A stretch of DNA of 64,000 nt from Candidatus Competibacteraceae bacterium (GTDB lineage Bacteria; Pseudomonadota; Gammaproteobacteria; Competibacterales; Competibacteraceae). The stretch lies in the NCBI GenBank assembly GCA_016713505.1, contig JADJPA010000001.1:1736001-1800000 (forward strand). The letters run 5' to 3'. The notes under the pieces are model-generated. The model saw only the letters and a list, made by a program, of their open reading frames with translations, did no database searches and was not told the DNA's origin. The position numbers and the translations under genes were made by a program. Shown in pieces: positions 36,291 to 45,283 of the stretch (positions within the stretch are counted from its first letter, which is position 1; each line of letters opens with the position of its first letter).

Positions 36291-37538
36291 CTAACCGGGC
36301 GCGCGGCAGTCCACCACTTTGAACTCAACCCGTCGATCCAGCGCGTCTCGGGCATCGTCAGTCCCCGTACCGATCAAGGTTTCCTTCGAGCCCACGCCGT
36401 TGGCGATGGTGCGGTTGCGGAGCGCCGTCGCATCATTCTCCAGCTTGCCCTTGATGCTTTCCGCCCGCCGCAAGGATAAACGCTCGTTGATCGGTTCGGG
36501 GCCGGTGCGGCTGGTATGCCCGACCACCTCCAAGCATCCCGCGCGCGCTGACGTGCGCTGCGCGATCTGCCGCAACCACAGCGGATACGGTCCACTGACT
36601 TGCCGGTCCGGCCAGAAATCCGTCGAACCGGGTTTGAACAGAAACTTGACGGCCAGCCGTTTGTTGCTCAGCCCGTAATCGACGATCTTGTCGAAGGCCT
36701 GAGTGGCGTCATTGCGACGACCCAGTTTCCAACTGCTGAGATACAGGCCGTTGTAGACTCGCAATTGTTGGCCGTCCGGCGAGCGGAGCGCATCCTGATA
36801 CAACCCCAGCGCTCTTTGATATTGCCGGTCGTTGTAGGCATCGATCGCTTCGCTGATCAGGGCGGCCGTGAGGATGCGGTCCGCGTAGGCCGCATTGATC
36901 GGATCGCCGGCCTTGGTGCCTTGGCAGGTCTTGATGTACGCCTCGGTGGCCGGGTCCGGCGTCCAGGTCGGACTATCGTTGAAATACGCGGTCGGAGTGA
37001 TATCGACGCCTTCGGGCTTGGCCCGCGCGGTGCCCTTGGCAATGATCTTGCCCGACTTGAGATCGGCCAGCGCCAGACAGACGCGGAACGCCTCGCGCGC
37101 GCCTTCGGTTTTTCCGTCCTTGTTGACACCTGTGAAGGTGCCGACCAGCACGATGGGCGACTTGGCGACCGCCGCCGTCGAAAACGGCTGCACCGCGAAC
37201 CGCGGATACTTCGCTTTGACCAGTTCGACCAAACGCGCTTCCATGGAGCGCGTGGCGACCGATTGCGCCCCTGACACGCCGTCGATCAACGGATCGATCA
37301 CCAGCGTATAAGGCGCTGGCTCCTTGGCGTTTGCCTCCGGCAATTGGGCGCGGCTGAACAAGTCGTTCGCCGCTTTTAAAACCGCTTCGTCAAAGGGCAC
37401 CGGTTGAACCGGCGGCGGGGCGGCGGCCGCCTGCTTCTGCTCGGCGGGCGGTGTCGTACAGGCCCATAACAGCGCGGCGAGCGAAAGCACGGCTAGGGAG
37501 CGCATGGGTTTGAGACTGCCGAAGCGCGATCGATTCAT
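36291..37538 (-). CDS. OmpA-like lipoprotein coupled to a Ser/Thr kinase
   Basis: A 415-residue lipoprotein with a lipobox ending at Cys27 (ALLWAC). The middle part resembles curli/GNA1162-type exported domains ('VLVGTFTGVNKDGK', 'ALADLKSGKIIAKGTA'), then comes a TPR-like segment ('YNDRQYQRALGLYQDALRSP'). The last 120 residues form an OmpA C-terminal peptidoglycan-binding domain ('VVGHTSRTGPEPINERLSLRRAESIKG', 'DALDRRVEF'). ATG 37538 overlaps the kinase stop (ATGA) with AGGAGG about ten bases upstream; ATG 37547 is also possible but too close to it. It was probably made with, and works beside, the kinase. Confidence 0.82.
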   Translation of the reverse strand: MNRSRFGSLKPMRSLAVLSLAALLWACTTPPAEQKQAAAAPPPVQPVPFDEAVLKAANDLFSRAQLPEANAKEPAPYTLVIDPLIDGVSGAQSVATRSMEARLVELVKAKYPRFAVQPFSTAAVAKSPIVLVGTFTGVNKDGKTEGAREAFRVCLALADLKSGKIIAKGTARAKPEGVDITPTAYFNDSPTWTPDPATEAYIKTCQGTKAGDPINAAYADRILTAALISEAIDAYNDRQYQRALGLYQDALRSPDGQQLRVYNGLYLSSWKLGRRNDATQAFDKIVDYGLSNKRLAVKFLFKPGSTDFWPDRQVSGPYPLWLRQIAQRTSARAGCLEVVGHTSRTGPEPINERLSLRRAESIKGKLENDATALRNRTIANGVGSKETLIGTGTDDARDALDRRVEFKVVDCRAPG

Positions 37539-39739
37539 GGCTGACATTCCTCCTGTTCGGTGGCTGAAAGCGGTTCTCCGAGTTGCGCTTTGAGCAGCGC
37601 CTCCCGGCAATGGGTTTTCGGTCCTTTCTGGCGAGCGGGGCCAGCGAGTTCCGAACGGGGTTTGGCGGGTTTCGACGACGGGTTCAGTTCGGATTTTAAA
37701 ACCGTGGTTGCCGGCGCTTTCGGGCGGACCCGAAGATTGGCCGGAGCGGGTTCGGAAAGCCCCTTTTCAAGGGCGCGGCGTTTGGCTTCTTCCGCGCCGC
37801 GGCGCTTGGCGTCCTCGACCGCCTGCCGTTTGGCCTCCTCGTCGATGGCCCGCCGGGCTTCGATCTCCGCCTGTTGGCGTTTGGTCTGCAAAAGATGATT
37901 CAGCGTCGCCCATCGCGGGTGACCGGACTGGATCAGAGCGAGCTGCGCCAAATAATCCCCAGCCAGCGGCAAATCGGCTTTGCGGATGGCGGCGGCGGCC
38001 AGCTCCGCATAGCGATCCGCAATCTGTTGCAGCGCGGCACGCACTCGGCCGGGATCGGGCGCCAAGGCTGCGATTTGATGGTAGCACGCCACGATTTCGC
38101 TGCCCTGTTGGCCGGTCAACCGGTCGAGCGGAAAGCGGTTGGCGCAATCTCGCAGCCGCTCGTCGATACGCCGGTCGGTCGCGATCGCCGCATTCGCCTG
38201 CCGGCGCAGATTCAACAGGTCGGGCTGTTCGGGAATCATGCGCAGCCCGTCCTCGATGCGTTTCAGGCCGTCCTCCAGCCGACCTTGCCGCAGTAATTCC
38301 CGCACCGTATCCACCAGTTGGGGAACGAGCTGTCGCTCTTTGAGTCGATTCTGAATCATCGTGCGCAACGTCGACAATTCCGGATGGTCGGGCGCTCGTT
38401 GCAAGCCCTGTTCGGCGGCTTGCAGGCCGCCTTCGAGATCACCGGCCTGCCAGCGGGCGCGCGCTTGCGCCAACAGTTGATCCGCCTGGCCGCGTCGCTC
38501 GCGCAGTTGTGGTTGCAGGGTTTGGCGCAAGACCAACAATTCGCTGTGATCGGGTATGAGTCGCAAGCCTTCCTCGACGCGCTGCAAACTCTGTTCAAAC
38601 GATCCGTCACGCTGGTTTTGCCGGGCCTGCTCCAGTAAATCAGCCGCGCTCCGATAGCGTTCGACCCGCTCGCGCAAGGCCAGGAGACGGCCATCCTCGG
38701 GCGAAGCCGCCAAACCCAATTTGACTAGCTCCAGGCTTTGCGCGAATTCACCGCTTTGAAAATGTTTCAGCGCGAGCTGTTCGTAGCTGTCGACCGGTTG
38801 CCGGTTCAGGGCCAGATAAACGCCACCACCGACGATCATGGCCAATAGCGAAAGCCCGCCGATCAGCCCGCTTTTTTTCGAAGACAGCGCGTCGCTGAGG
38901 GTTTGGGGAATTTGAGCGGTATCGATCAGGTTACGAAAAGAGGGTCTAGACTCGGGATGGTCGAGCGCGTCAATGAGCTGATCGGCGGTTTCAAAACGCT
39001 CGGCCGGGGTTTTGGCCAGCAGCTTTTGCAACACGGGTTGGAACCGGCCGAGCCCATCGGGCAGGCGCGGCAGGGGCTGGGTACAGTGCATCATGGCGAT
39101 GCTGATCACATCATCCGCGCGATAGGGCGGTTCCCGGACCAGCATTTCGTAAAACACGATGCCGAGACTGTAAAGATCGCTGCGGCTGTCCAGCGGCTTG
39201 CCGGTAATCTGTTCCGGACTCATGTAAACCGGACTGCCGATGGCGAGTCCGGGCGCGGTCAGTTGCGTGTCATCGGCATCCACGATCTTGGCGATGCCAA
39301 AATCGCTGAGCACCGCCGTGCCGTCCTGACGAAACAGGATGTTCTGCGGCTTGATGTCCCGGTGAATGACGCCGCGCCGGTGGGCGTAGGCCAGCGCGCC
39401 GGACACCGACTTGATGATTTCGAGCGCCCGTTCCGGGCTCAGCCCGCGTTCGATGTGTTGCGCCAAGGTCCCCTCAGGCAAAAACTCCATCGAAAAATAC
39501 GAATGCGGCCCGTGCGAGCCAAAATCATAGATCGTAATAATTTGTGGGTGCTGGAACTGGGCGATGATCCGCCCTTCTTTGAGGAAACGATCGCTGAAGT
39601 GGGTGTCGTTGACTTGAGCGGATTTGATGACTTTCAAGGCGACCTGGCGGCCGAGCGATTGCTGGATCGCGAGATAGACGGTGGCCATGCCGCCTTCGCC
39701 GATCTTACGCACAATCGTGTAACCCGGAACCTCGATCAC
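37535..39739 (-). CDS. Transmembrane Ser/Thr protein kinase with a repeat-rich periplasmic half
   Basis: A 734-residue Hanks-type kinase. Domain 1-265: glycine loop GEGGMATVYLA (14-24), Lys36, catalytic HRDIKPQN (126-133) and DFGIAK (146-151), all intact. One membrane helix (about 291-311) follows. The outer half has at least three related units of about 65 residues ending in '..GLRLIPDHSELLVLR', '..GLQRAPDHPELSTLR', '..GLRMIPEQPDLLNLR', TPR-like, then a Lys/Arg/Glu-rich helix and a basic tail. The PASTA repeats usual in Gram-positive kinases are absent. Overlap with the OmpA-like lipoprotein gene suggests that the outer half senses a cell-wall-bound partner. Confidence 0.9.
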   Translation of the reverse strand: MIEVPGYTIVRKIGEGGMATVYLAIQQSLGRQVALKVIKSAQVNDTHFSDRFLKEGRIIAQFQHPQIITIYDFGSHGPHSYFSMEFLPEGTLAQHIERGLSPERALEIIKSVSGALAYAHRRGVIHRDIKPQNILFRQDGTAVLSDFGIAKIVDADDTQLTAPGLAIGSPVYMSPEQITGKPLDSRSDLYSLGIVFYEMLVREPPYRADDVISIAMMHCTQPLPRLPDGLGRFQPVLQKLLAKTPAERFETADQLIDALDHPESRPSFRNLIDTAQIPQTLSDALSSKKSGLIGGLSLLAMIVGGGVYLALNRQPVDSYEQLALKHFQSGEFAQSLELVKLGLAASPEDGRLLALRERVERYRSAADLLEQARQNQRDGSFEQSLQRVEEGLRLIPDHSELLVLRQTLQPQLRERRGQADQLLAQARARWQAGDLEGGLQAAEQGLQRAPDHPELSTLRTMIQNRLKERQLVPQLVDTVRELLRQGRLEDGLKRIEDGLRMIPEQPDLLNLRRQANAAIATDRRIDERLRDCANRFPLDRLTGQQGSEIVACYHQIAALAPDPGRVRAALQQIADRYAELAAAAIRKADLPLAGDYLAQLALIQSGHPRWATLNHLLQTKRQQAEIEARRAIDEEAKRQAVEDAKRRGAEEAKRRALEKGLSEPAPANLRVRPKAPATTVLKSELNPSSKPAKPRSELAGPARQKGPKTHCREALLKAQLGEPLSATEQEECQP

Positions 39740-39838
39740 GACCGGAGCTTCCTTATCGCGTCAACCTGTTTGGGAGTCTTTATTGTGCGCTCGATCCCGG
39801 CAATTCACCAAGGTCGGACGCCTCGCGACGCACGGGGT

Positions 39839-41068
39839 TTAGCGCGGACGGCGGCATCCCGCCAGCAACCAGAACCAGGAAAGCAATTGTCCGACCAACG
39901 CCAGCCCGAACGCGAGCTGATAGCCCGTGTCAGCATAGCCGCCGCCCGCCGCCGGCCAGCGGTTGATGATCGCCCCCATCCCCCATTGGCCGGCGAAAGC
40001 CAGCACGAACACCAGCAGGTTCAGCGCGGTATTCACCCGCCCCGCCAGCTCCGGCGGAAAGGCTTGCGACAGAATGGCGTAAGTCAATACCGCGCTGGTG
40101 CCAAAAAACCCGAACAACACCCACAGCCCCAACAACGGGCCGACCTGGAACAGCAGCGCCAGTTGCACCAGCATGAACAACCCGATGCCGGCTGTCGCCA
40201 CCGTTATCGGCCGCACTCCGAAGCGGGCCAAGCGATAGACCAATTGCCCCATGCCGAGAAAGCCCGCCACCATGGCCGCCGCCGTCCAGAACAGATAATC
40301 GGCGGCGGCGGCCTTGCTCAAGTCGGCCACGTCGCGCAACCAAGGCCCCGCCCACAAGCTTTGCACCGCCAAGAAGAAGGCCTGGGTCAACACGCTGTTG
40401 GGCGCGATCCGCCAGAACAACCGGCTGCGGAACACATCGGCGACGCCGCGCAACTGCGAACGCAGATCGCCCGCCGCCGTCTGGGGACCACGCTCCGGCA
40501 CCACCAGCAGTAAAGCGAGCGCAAGCGCGACGCTCGACGCCGCCAGCGCCGCGAACACGCCCCGCCAGCCGATCAGTTGCAGGGCGGCCTCGACCGGCGC
40601 GGTGGCCGTCAAGGCCCCCAAACCGCCCGCCGCCAGCACCCAGCCGTTGGCCACCGGCAGCCGCTCGGCCGGCAACCACAATGCGAACGCCTTGAAGCTG
40701 GCCATCAAACAGGCCGACACCCCCAACCCGATCAACCCCCGACCGATGATCAGCTCCAGCGAACTGCTGCTGGCGGCGAACAGCCCGGCCCCGGCCGCCG
40801 CGAACAGCAGCAAGGCCGCTTCCACCCGGCGCGGTCCGAAGCGATCCAGCAAGACGCCCAACGGCAGTTGAAACGCCGCAAAGGTCAGAAAATAGACGCT
40901 GGTCAACAAACCCAGAGCGGTGGCGTCCAACCGCAACTCCGCCGTCAGATAAGGCGACAGCACCGCGTTGATGGTCCGATACAGATACGACAGAAAATAG
41001 CCGGCGGCAAACGGCAGAAAAATTCGCAACGCGAGCGCGGCCGACCCCGGCGCGGGCGCGGCGGTCAT
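39839..41068 (-). CDS. MFS transporter
   Basis: A 409-residue, 12-helix major facilitator protein. Motif A is seen after helix 2 ('LGVLLDRFGPRRVE'), and the general pattern ('FLSYLYRTINAVLSPYLTAELRLD') is that of the nitrate/organophosphate or anion:cation-type subgroups. The substrate is unknown. ATG 41066-41068 overlaps the stop of the thiopurine-methyltransferase gene upstream (ATGA), so the two are translated together; a link to export of a methylated product is possible but unproven. Confidence 0.85.
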   Translation of the reverse strand: MTAAPAPGSAALALRIFLPFAAGYFLSYLYRTINAVLSPYLTAELRLDATALGLLTSVYFLTFAAFQLPLGVLLDRFGPRRVEAALLLFAAAGAGLFAASSSSLELIIGRGLIGLGVSACLMASFKAFALWLPAERLPVANGWVLAAGGLGALTATAPVEAALQLIGWRGVFAALAASSVALALALLLVVPERGPQTAAGDLRSQLRGVADVFRSRLFWRIAPNSVLTQAFFLAVQSLWAGPWLRDVADLSKAAAADYLFWTAAAMVAGFLGMGQLVYRLARFGVRPITVATAGIGLFMLVQLALLFQVGPLLGLWVLFGFFGTSAVLTYAILSQAFPPELAGRVNTALNLLVFVLAFAGQWGMGAIINRWPAAGGGYADTGYQLAFGLALVGQLLSWFWLLAGCRRPR

Positions 41069-41736
41069 CGGCCCGGCGCCGCGCGGCGCGTCAGCCGGTA
41101 GGCTTTTTCCAGCAACCAAGTCAGGCCGCGCTCCCGCCAGCGGGATTCCTCCGCCAGCGCATCCCGCGCGCACAGCAGTTCCACGTCATGCCCCGCCCCG
41201 AACAACGCCCGGATTTCCGGCTCGGCGACCGCAAAGGGCGGACCCGCCAACAGCGCCTGATCGTATTCCAGCGTCACCAGCAGCGTGCGGATCCCGACCG
41301 GCAAAATGGCGTCCAGCTTGCGCGCGTACCCTTCGCGCATGGCCGGGGGCAAGGCGATCAGCGAGGCACGGTCGTAAACGCCGGCGATATCCGCCAGATG
41401 GCGCGGCTCCAAGGCGAAAAAATCGCCCAGCAATATCCGGATTTCGTCCTGCTCCCAAACCTCGAACACGCCTTCCCGCCAGCGGCGCGGCCGCAAGTGG
41501 TTTTCTTGGAAAAACCCCTCGACGGCGATCGGGCTGATTTCCACGCCGGTGACGGGATAGCCTTCACCCGCCAGCCACAACAGATCCCGGCTTTTGCCGC
41601 ACAACGGCGCGAACACCCGCCGGCCCGGCGGCAGCTCCAGCCGGCCCCAGAATTGTTGGAGATGCACGTTGACAGCCGGCTGGTGAAAGCCGATCTCGGC
41701 GCGTTCCCAACGTTCGCGCCAGAAGCTTAACTCCAT
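41065..41736 (-). CDS. tpm: Thiopurine S-methyltransferase family protein
   Basis: A 223-residue SAM-dependent methyltransferase that matches bacterial Tpm: 'FWRERWERAEIGFHQPAVNVHLQQFW' at the start, the SAM motif 'RVFAPLCGKSRDLLWLAGEGYPVTGVEIS', and 'GVYDRASLIALPPAMREGYA'. Bacterial members methylate selenium and tellurium oxyanions or thiols, giving volatile or less toxic products. GGAGG lies seven bases or so before ATG 41736. It is coupled to the MFS gene downstream and lies 22 bases after the polysaccharide gene cluster on the same strand. Confidence 0.9.
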   Translation of the reverse strand: MELSFWRERWERAEIGFHQPAVNVHLQQFWGRLELPPGRRVFAPLCGKSRDLLWLAGEGYPVTGVEISPIAVEGFFQENHLRPRRWREGVFEVWEQDEIRILLGDFFALEPRHLADIAGVYDRASLIALPPAMREGYARKLDAILPVGIRTLLVTLEYDQALLAGPPFAVAEPEIRALFGAGHDVELLCARDALAEESRWRERGLTWLLEKAYRLTRRAAPGR

Positions 41737-41758
41737 GACAGACCTCCGGATCTCACGC

Positions 41759-43216
41759 CTAAACCGGCCACCAGGCGCGCGGCGTGAGCAGCGCTCCCAG
41801 GCCCCGTGCAACATAGTACAAATCCCGGCCGGCGCTGCGCTGGCGGGCGTAGAAAGCGTCGCTCATCAGCCGTTCTTCGCGCGGGGCGGACGGCGGCAAC
41901 AGCAACTGGGTCGGCCCGATCAATCCCGCCGGCGCCTGATCGCCCAGCCGCTCCCACTCCTCCAGGCGTTCGGCCGCCTGGTCGGGGGTCAGCGCGTCCG
42001 TACCCACGACCCGCAGATCGCCGCTCGCGACCGCCAACAAGCGCGGCAGAAACCGCAACACCGGGATCGAGGTCGCCCATTCCCAAGCGCTGAATTCCCG
42101 CCGCCGGCGCACGCCGAACTCATCGAATTCCAGGCGGTTGCCCCGCAGCCGCACCGCGCGCAACGGCTGACGGTGATTCTCGGCCAGCGCGGCGAGCAAC
42201 GCCAGCGGCCACAACGGCAGTGATGCGGCCAGCAGCAGCAGGCCGCACAACCGGTTTACCGGCTCGGCGATGAAACGGCTCAAGGTGGTCTCACCCAAAT
42301 CGGCCAGCAAAAACGTCTCGGCCACCGACAGCACCGCGTCGATGTCCACCCGGATCAGCCGGTTGCCCTGCACGATGGCGTTACGCACCTCCACCAGTTC
42401 GCCGATATAGGTATCCGGCAGCACCACGCTGTCCCGCAGAATGGCGAGCCGGTCCACGATCGCCCGATTGCCGACCACCACCTCGCCGTGGAATTCGGCG
42501 CTGGGGTCGATCCGGCAACCGCGACCGACCCACGCGATCCCCTCCCGCAGGCTGCGCGGCGAGAGCTGGGAGCGCAAGCCCACGGTCAAGCCGAGGGCAA
42601 CCTGCCGGCCCGGCACGATCAACTCCGGAATGCGCCCGGCGGCCGCGTCGAGATTGGCCCGGTGATACGCCCTCAACGAATCCAGACCATTCACTGTGCC
42701 CGGCAGTTCCACCACCGGCCACACCGGCGCGGCGGCCTCCGGCGCGCCGTTCCAGCGCAACCACTCCAAACCGCCTCGACCACCTCCTTGATGCAGACAA
42801 AGGCTGATCGGCTGCTCCAGGGTTTTGCCATAGACGACCGGACCGGCCGTTTCGCGGGCGGCTTGCAGGAATTGGGTCAGACTGAGGCCGTAAAGCATAT
42901 CTCCCCGCAACGCCAGCACCGCGCCAGCCAAGCGGGGCTGACTCAAATCCAACACCTCGTCGGGATCGGCCTCGCCTCGGGTCAGGATATAATCCAGTCG
43001 CATTCCCCAGCGGCTGCCATCGCCGAACGCCGCCCGCACTTCCTCGGCCTGCGGTGAAATAGCGACCAGCGCCTGCCGCAAACCAGCGGCGGCCAGCCTT
43101 TCCAGCACATGCTCCAAGACCGCTTTACCGACCACCGGCAACAAGGCCACACAGGATCGGTCGGTCAGCGGCTGCAACTCCCGGCCCAGCCGGTCGGCCA
43201 AAATCAATACCTGCAC
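41759..43216 (-). CDS. Nucleotidyltransferase fused to a degenerate phosphoglycosyltransferase domain
   Basis: A 485-residue protein. Residues 1-220 resemble the sugar-nucleotidyltransferase fold ('VLILADRLGRELQPLTDRSCVALLPVVGKAVLEHVLE'), though the usual Gly-rich GxGTRL loop is altered to ADRLGREL. Residues 230-300 carry left-handed-helix hexapeptide repeats ('IDPSAEFHGEVVVGNRAIV'). From about 310 a hydrophobic segment and 'SGDLRVVGTDALTPDQAAERL ... GLIGPTQ' match the C-terminal part of bacterial sugar transferases, but the catalytic Asp-Glu pair is missing. It may prepare or sense a sugar nucleotide for the neighbouring glycosyltransferase. It follows that gene by three bases. Confidence 0.7.
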   Translation of the reverse strand: MQVLILADRLGRELQPLTDRSCVALLPVVGKAVLEHVLERLAAAGLRQALVAISPQAEEVRAAFGDGSRWGMRLDYILTRGEADPDEVLDLSQPRLAGAVLALRGDMLYGLSLTQFLQAARETAGPVVYGKTLEQPISLCLHQGGGRGGLEWLRWNGAPEAAAPVWPVVELPGTVNGLDSLRAYHRANLDAAAGRIPELIVPGRQVALGLTVGLRSQLSPRSLREGIAWVGRGCRIDPSAEFHGEVVVGNRAIVDRLAILRDSVVLPDTYIGELVEVRNAIVQGNRLIRVDIDAVLSVAETFLLADLGETTLSRFIAEPVNRLCGLLLLAASLPLWPLALLAALAENHRQPLRAVRLRGNRLEFDEFGVRRRREFSAWEWATSIPVLRFLPRLLAVASGDLRVVGTDALTPDQAAERLEEWERLGDQAPAGLIGPTQLLLPPSAPREERLMSDAFYARQRSAGRDLYYVARGLGALLTPRAWWPV

Positions 43217-43219
43217 GAG

Positions 43220-43969
43220 CTAATAGGCCCCCCGCCCCAACAGTACCGCCGGCACGGTCTTGAGCAGAATTTGAATGTCTTGTCGCAGCGAGGACGACTC
43301 GATATAGCGCACGTCGAGCTTGACCTGCTCCGGGAACGGAATATCCGAGCGTCCCGAAACTTGCCAAATGCAGGTGATGCCCGGAATGACTTCCAGCCGC
43401 CGGCGGTCGGCCAGCGAGTATTTGTCCACTTCGCTCGGCAGCGCCGGACGCGGCCCCACCAGCGACATGTCGCCCACCAGCACGTTCCAGAACTGCGGCA
43501 GTTCGTCGATGGAAGCGCGGCGGATGAAGCGGCCGACGCGGGTGATGCGCGGATCGCGTTTCATCTTGAACAGCACGCCGCCGGCCGACTCGTTGCGGGC
43601 CAGCAGTTCCGCCTTACGGGCCTCGGCGTCGACATACATCGACCGGAACTTCCACATGGAAAACAGCTTGCCCCAGCGCCCGACCCGGATTTGCCGGAAG
43701 AAGATCGGTCCTGGCGATTCCAACTTGATCAGCACCGCCACCACCAGGAACAGCGGCGCCAACAAAAGCAGCAGTTCCAGGGACACCACGATATCCAGCA
43801 GCCGCTTGAAGACGTAGGTGCTGCCGATCACCGCTTTCCAGGTCGAGCGTTTGATCTGAAAGCGCAACTGCCGCCCGAAACCGTCGGGCCGCACTTGGCC
43901 GTATCGGTTCAACAATGCCTCGCGCAGCGTCGGATCGGGTTCGAACCAACGGTCGGATTGTTCGCTCAT
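43220..43969 (-). CDS. Undecaprenyl-phosphate sugar phosphotransferase (WbaP/PglC-type)
   Basis: A 249-residue monotopic phosphoglycosyltransferase that loads the first sugar-phosphate on the lipid carrier. It has a re-entrant hydrophobic helix (about 57-80), 'SPGPIFFRQIRVGRWGKLFSMWKFRSM', the catalytic Asp155-Glu156 in 'ASIDELPQFWNVL', and 'GDMSLVGPRP ... PGITCIWQVSGRS'. This is the intact member of three related domains in the cluster. ATG 43969 overlaps the WecG-fusion stop (ATGA). The length is that of a short PGT without the large N-terminal membrane domain. Confidence 0.92.
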   Translation of the reverse strand: MSEQSDRWFEPDPTLREALLNRYGQVRPDGFGRQLRFQIKRSTWKAVIGSTYVFKRLLDIVVSLELLLLLAPLFLVVAVLIKLESPGPIFFRQIRVGRWGKLFSMWKFRSMYVDAEARKAELLARNESAGGVLFKMKRDPRITRVGRFIRRASIDELPQFWNVLVGDMSLVGPRPALPSEVDKYSLADRRRLEVIPGITCIWQVSGRSDIPFPEQVKLDVRYIESSSLRQDIQILLKTVPAVLLGRGAY

Positions 43970-45249
43970 CGCTTCGCTTCCCGGCGGGCCTGCCGCCACA
44001 CGCGGTAGAGAAATAACGGATTGCCGAGCAGGTAGCGCCGCCACATCCGCCCCGGCTCCTGAGCGAGCCGCCAGACCCATTCCAGGCCGATTTCGCGCAG
44101 CCACAACGGGGCGCGGGGAATCCGGCCGGAATAGAAATCGAACAGCCCACCTACCCCCAGCCGCACCGGCGGCCGCAAGCGCTGGTGGTGCTCCGCCAGC
44201 CACAGTTCCTGGCGGGGCACGCCGAACGCCACCAACACGAGATGCGCCCTGGAGTCATTGATCCGCTCGATGATGGCGTCCTGCTCGCTCGAATCGAAAT
44301 AGCCGTGCTGGACTCCGGCAACGACCAGCGCCGGATAGCGTTGCCGCATGTTGGCGGCGACCTGTTCGGCCACCCCCGGCCGCGCGCCCAGCAAAAACAG
44401 GCGCAGACCTTCGCGAGCGGCACGCTCGCACAAGCGCGGGAACAGATCGGTGCCGTTGACGTTGGCGGCCAAACCCACACCGAGCATCCGGCAGCCGATT
44501 TTCAGGCCGATGCCGTCCGGCAACACCCGAGCCGCGCTTTGCAGCACGGCCCGGTACCGTTCGTTTCGATAAGCGATGTTGAGGCAATCGGGGTTGACGA
44601 AAGCCAACAGGGACCCATTCCGAGGCTTTTCCCACGGGTCCGCTGCCCCGGTCAGCGGGAGCGCGGCGGCGCGCGCGACGATCCAATCGAGGGCTTCATC
44701 CATGGTGGTGTTGACGATGGGAACACCGAAAAAATCGAGCGAGGGCGGGGTCGGCCGGTCGCCGCCGCCCAACAGCAGGGCCAGCAGAGAACGCACGATC
44801 AAACCCAGGCTGCCGCGCAGGGACGCACGTTCGGCAAAGGCCCGATCCAGCTCGCTTTCAGGGTCGTGCGCGATGCCGGTCAAGCGCTGGAGCCGATAGG
44901 GAGAAAACAGGCCCGGCCGCACCGCGAAACGCCGTTCCGCCTCGACTGGCACCGCCGCCGCTTCTTCGAGCGTCAAGGGGCGCGGGCCGGCGAAGGCCAT
45001 ATCGCCGCGCAAGATATTGAGCAGCACCGCTCCTCCCCGTCCGACCGCCGTTCCCGCGAAAGCCAGCCGCTCGAAAGGTCGCCGGTCGCGGCCCAACAGC
45101 CGGCGGCGTTCGACCAGACGGCCGGTCTGGGTCAGGCCAAGCAACGCGCGCGCCAGCCACCAGGGCGCCAGCGCGCCGAGCAACAACAGTGCCAGCGCCA
45201 GATCGAACAACCTGACCGGCGCCGCACCTGACGGCGAATCCCCCTTCAC
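43966..45249 (-). CDS. WecG/TagA/CpsF glycosyltransferase with an N-terminal degenerate sugar-transferase domain
   Basis: About 427 residues. The first 150 residues copy a phosphoglycosyltransferase ('VRLFDLALALLLLGALAPWW', 'LLNILRGDMAFAGPRPL', 'RRFAVRPGL') but lack the RSM and DEL motifs, so this part is probably inactive. From about 170 a complete WecG/TagA domain follows ('FFGVPIVNTTMDEALDWIV', 'NPDCLNIAYRNERYRAVL', 'ARVLPDGIGL', 'NGTDLFPRLCERA', 'AFGVPRQELWLAEH', 'GVGGLFDFYSGRIPRAP'). That domain adds the second sugar, typically N-acetylmannosamine type. GTG 45249 (GGGGAG five bases before) is chosen; ATG 45297 or 45306 would overlap the gene upstream. Confidence 0.82.
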   Translation of the reverse strand: MKGDSPSGAAPVRLFDLALALLLLGALAPWWLARALLGLTQTGRLVERRRLLGRDRRPFERLAFAGTAVGRGGAVLLNILRGDMAFAGPRPLTLEEAAAVPVEAERRFAVRPGLFSPYRLQRLTGIAHDPESELDRAFAERASLRGSLGLIVRSLLALLLGGGDRPTPPSLDFFGVPIVNTTMDEALDWIVARAAALPLTGAADPWEKPRNGSLLAFVNPDCLNIAYRNERYRAVLQSAARVLPDGIGLKIGCRMLGVGLAANVNGTDLFPRLCERAAREGLRLFLLGARPGVAEQVAANMRQRYPALVVAGVQHGYFDSSEQDAIIERINDSRAHLVLVAFGVPRQELWLAEHHQRLRPPVRLGVGGLFDFYSGRIPRAPLWLREIGLEWVWRLAQEPGRMWRRYLLGNPLFLYRVWRQARREAKR

Positions 45250-45283
45250 CTCATCTCCCCCGAGCGCCGCAACCGCGCAAATT

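Noticed and set aside
38903..40513. 536-residue plus-strand frame opposite the kinase and MFS genes
   Set aside because: It spans two oppositely oriented genes with clear motifs and is rich in Arg/Gln/His, typical of a high-GC antisense shadow.
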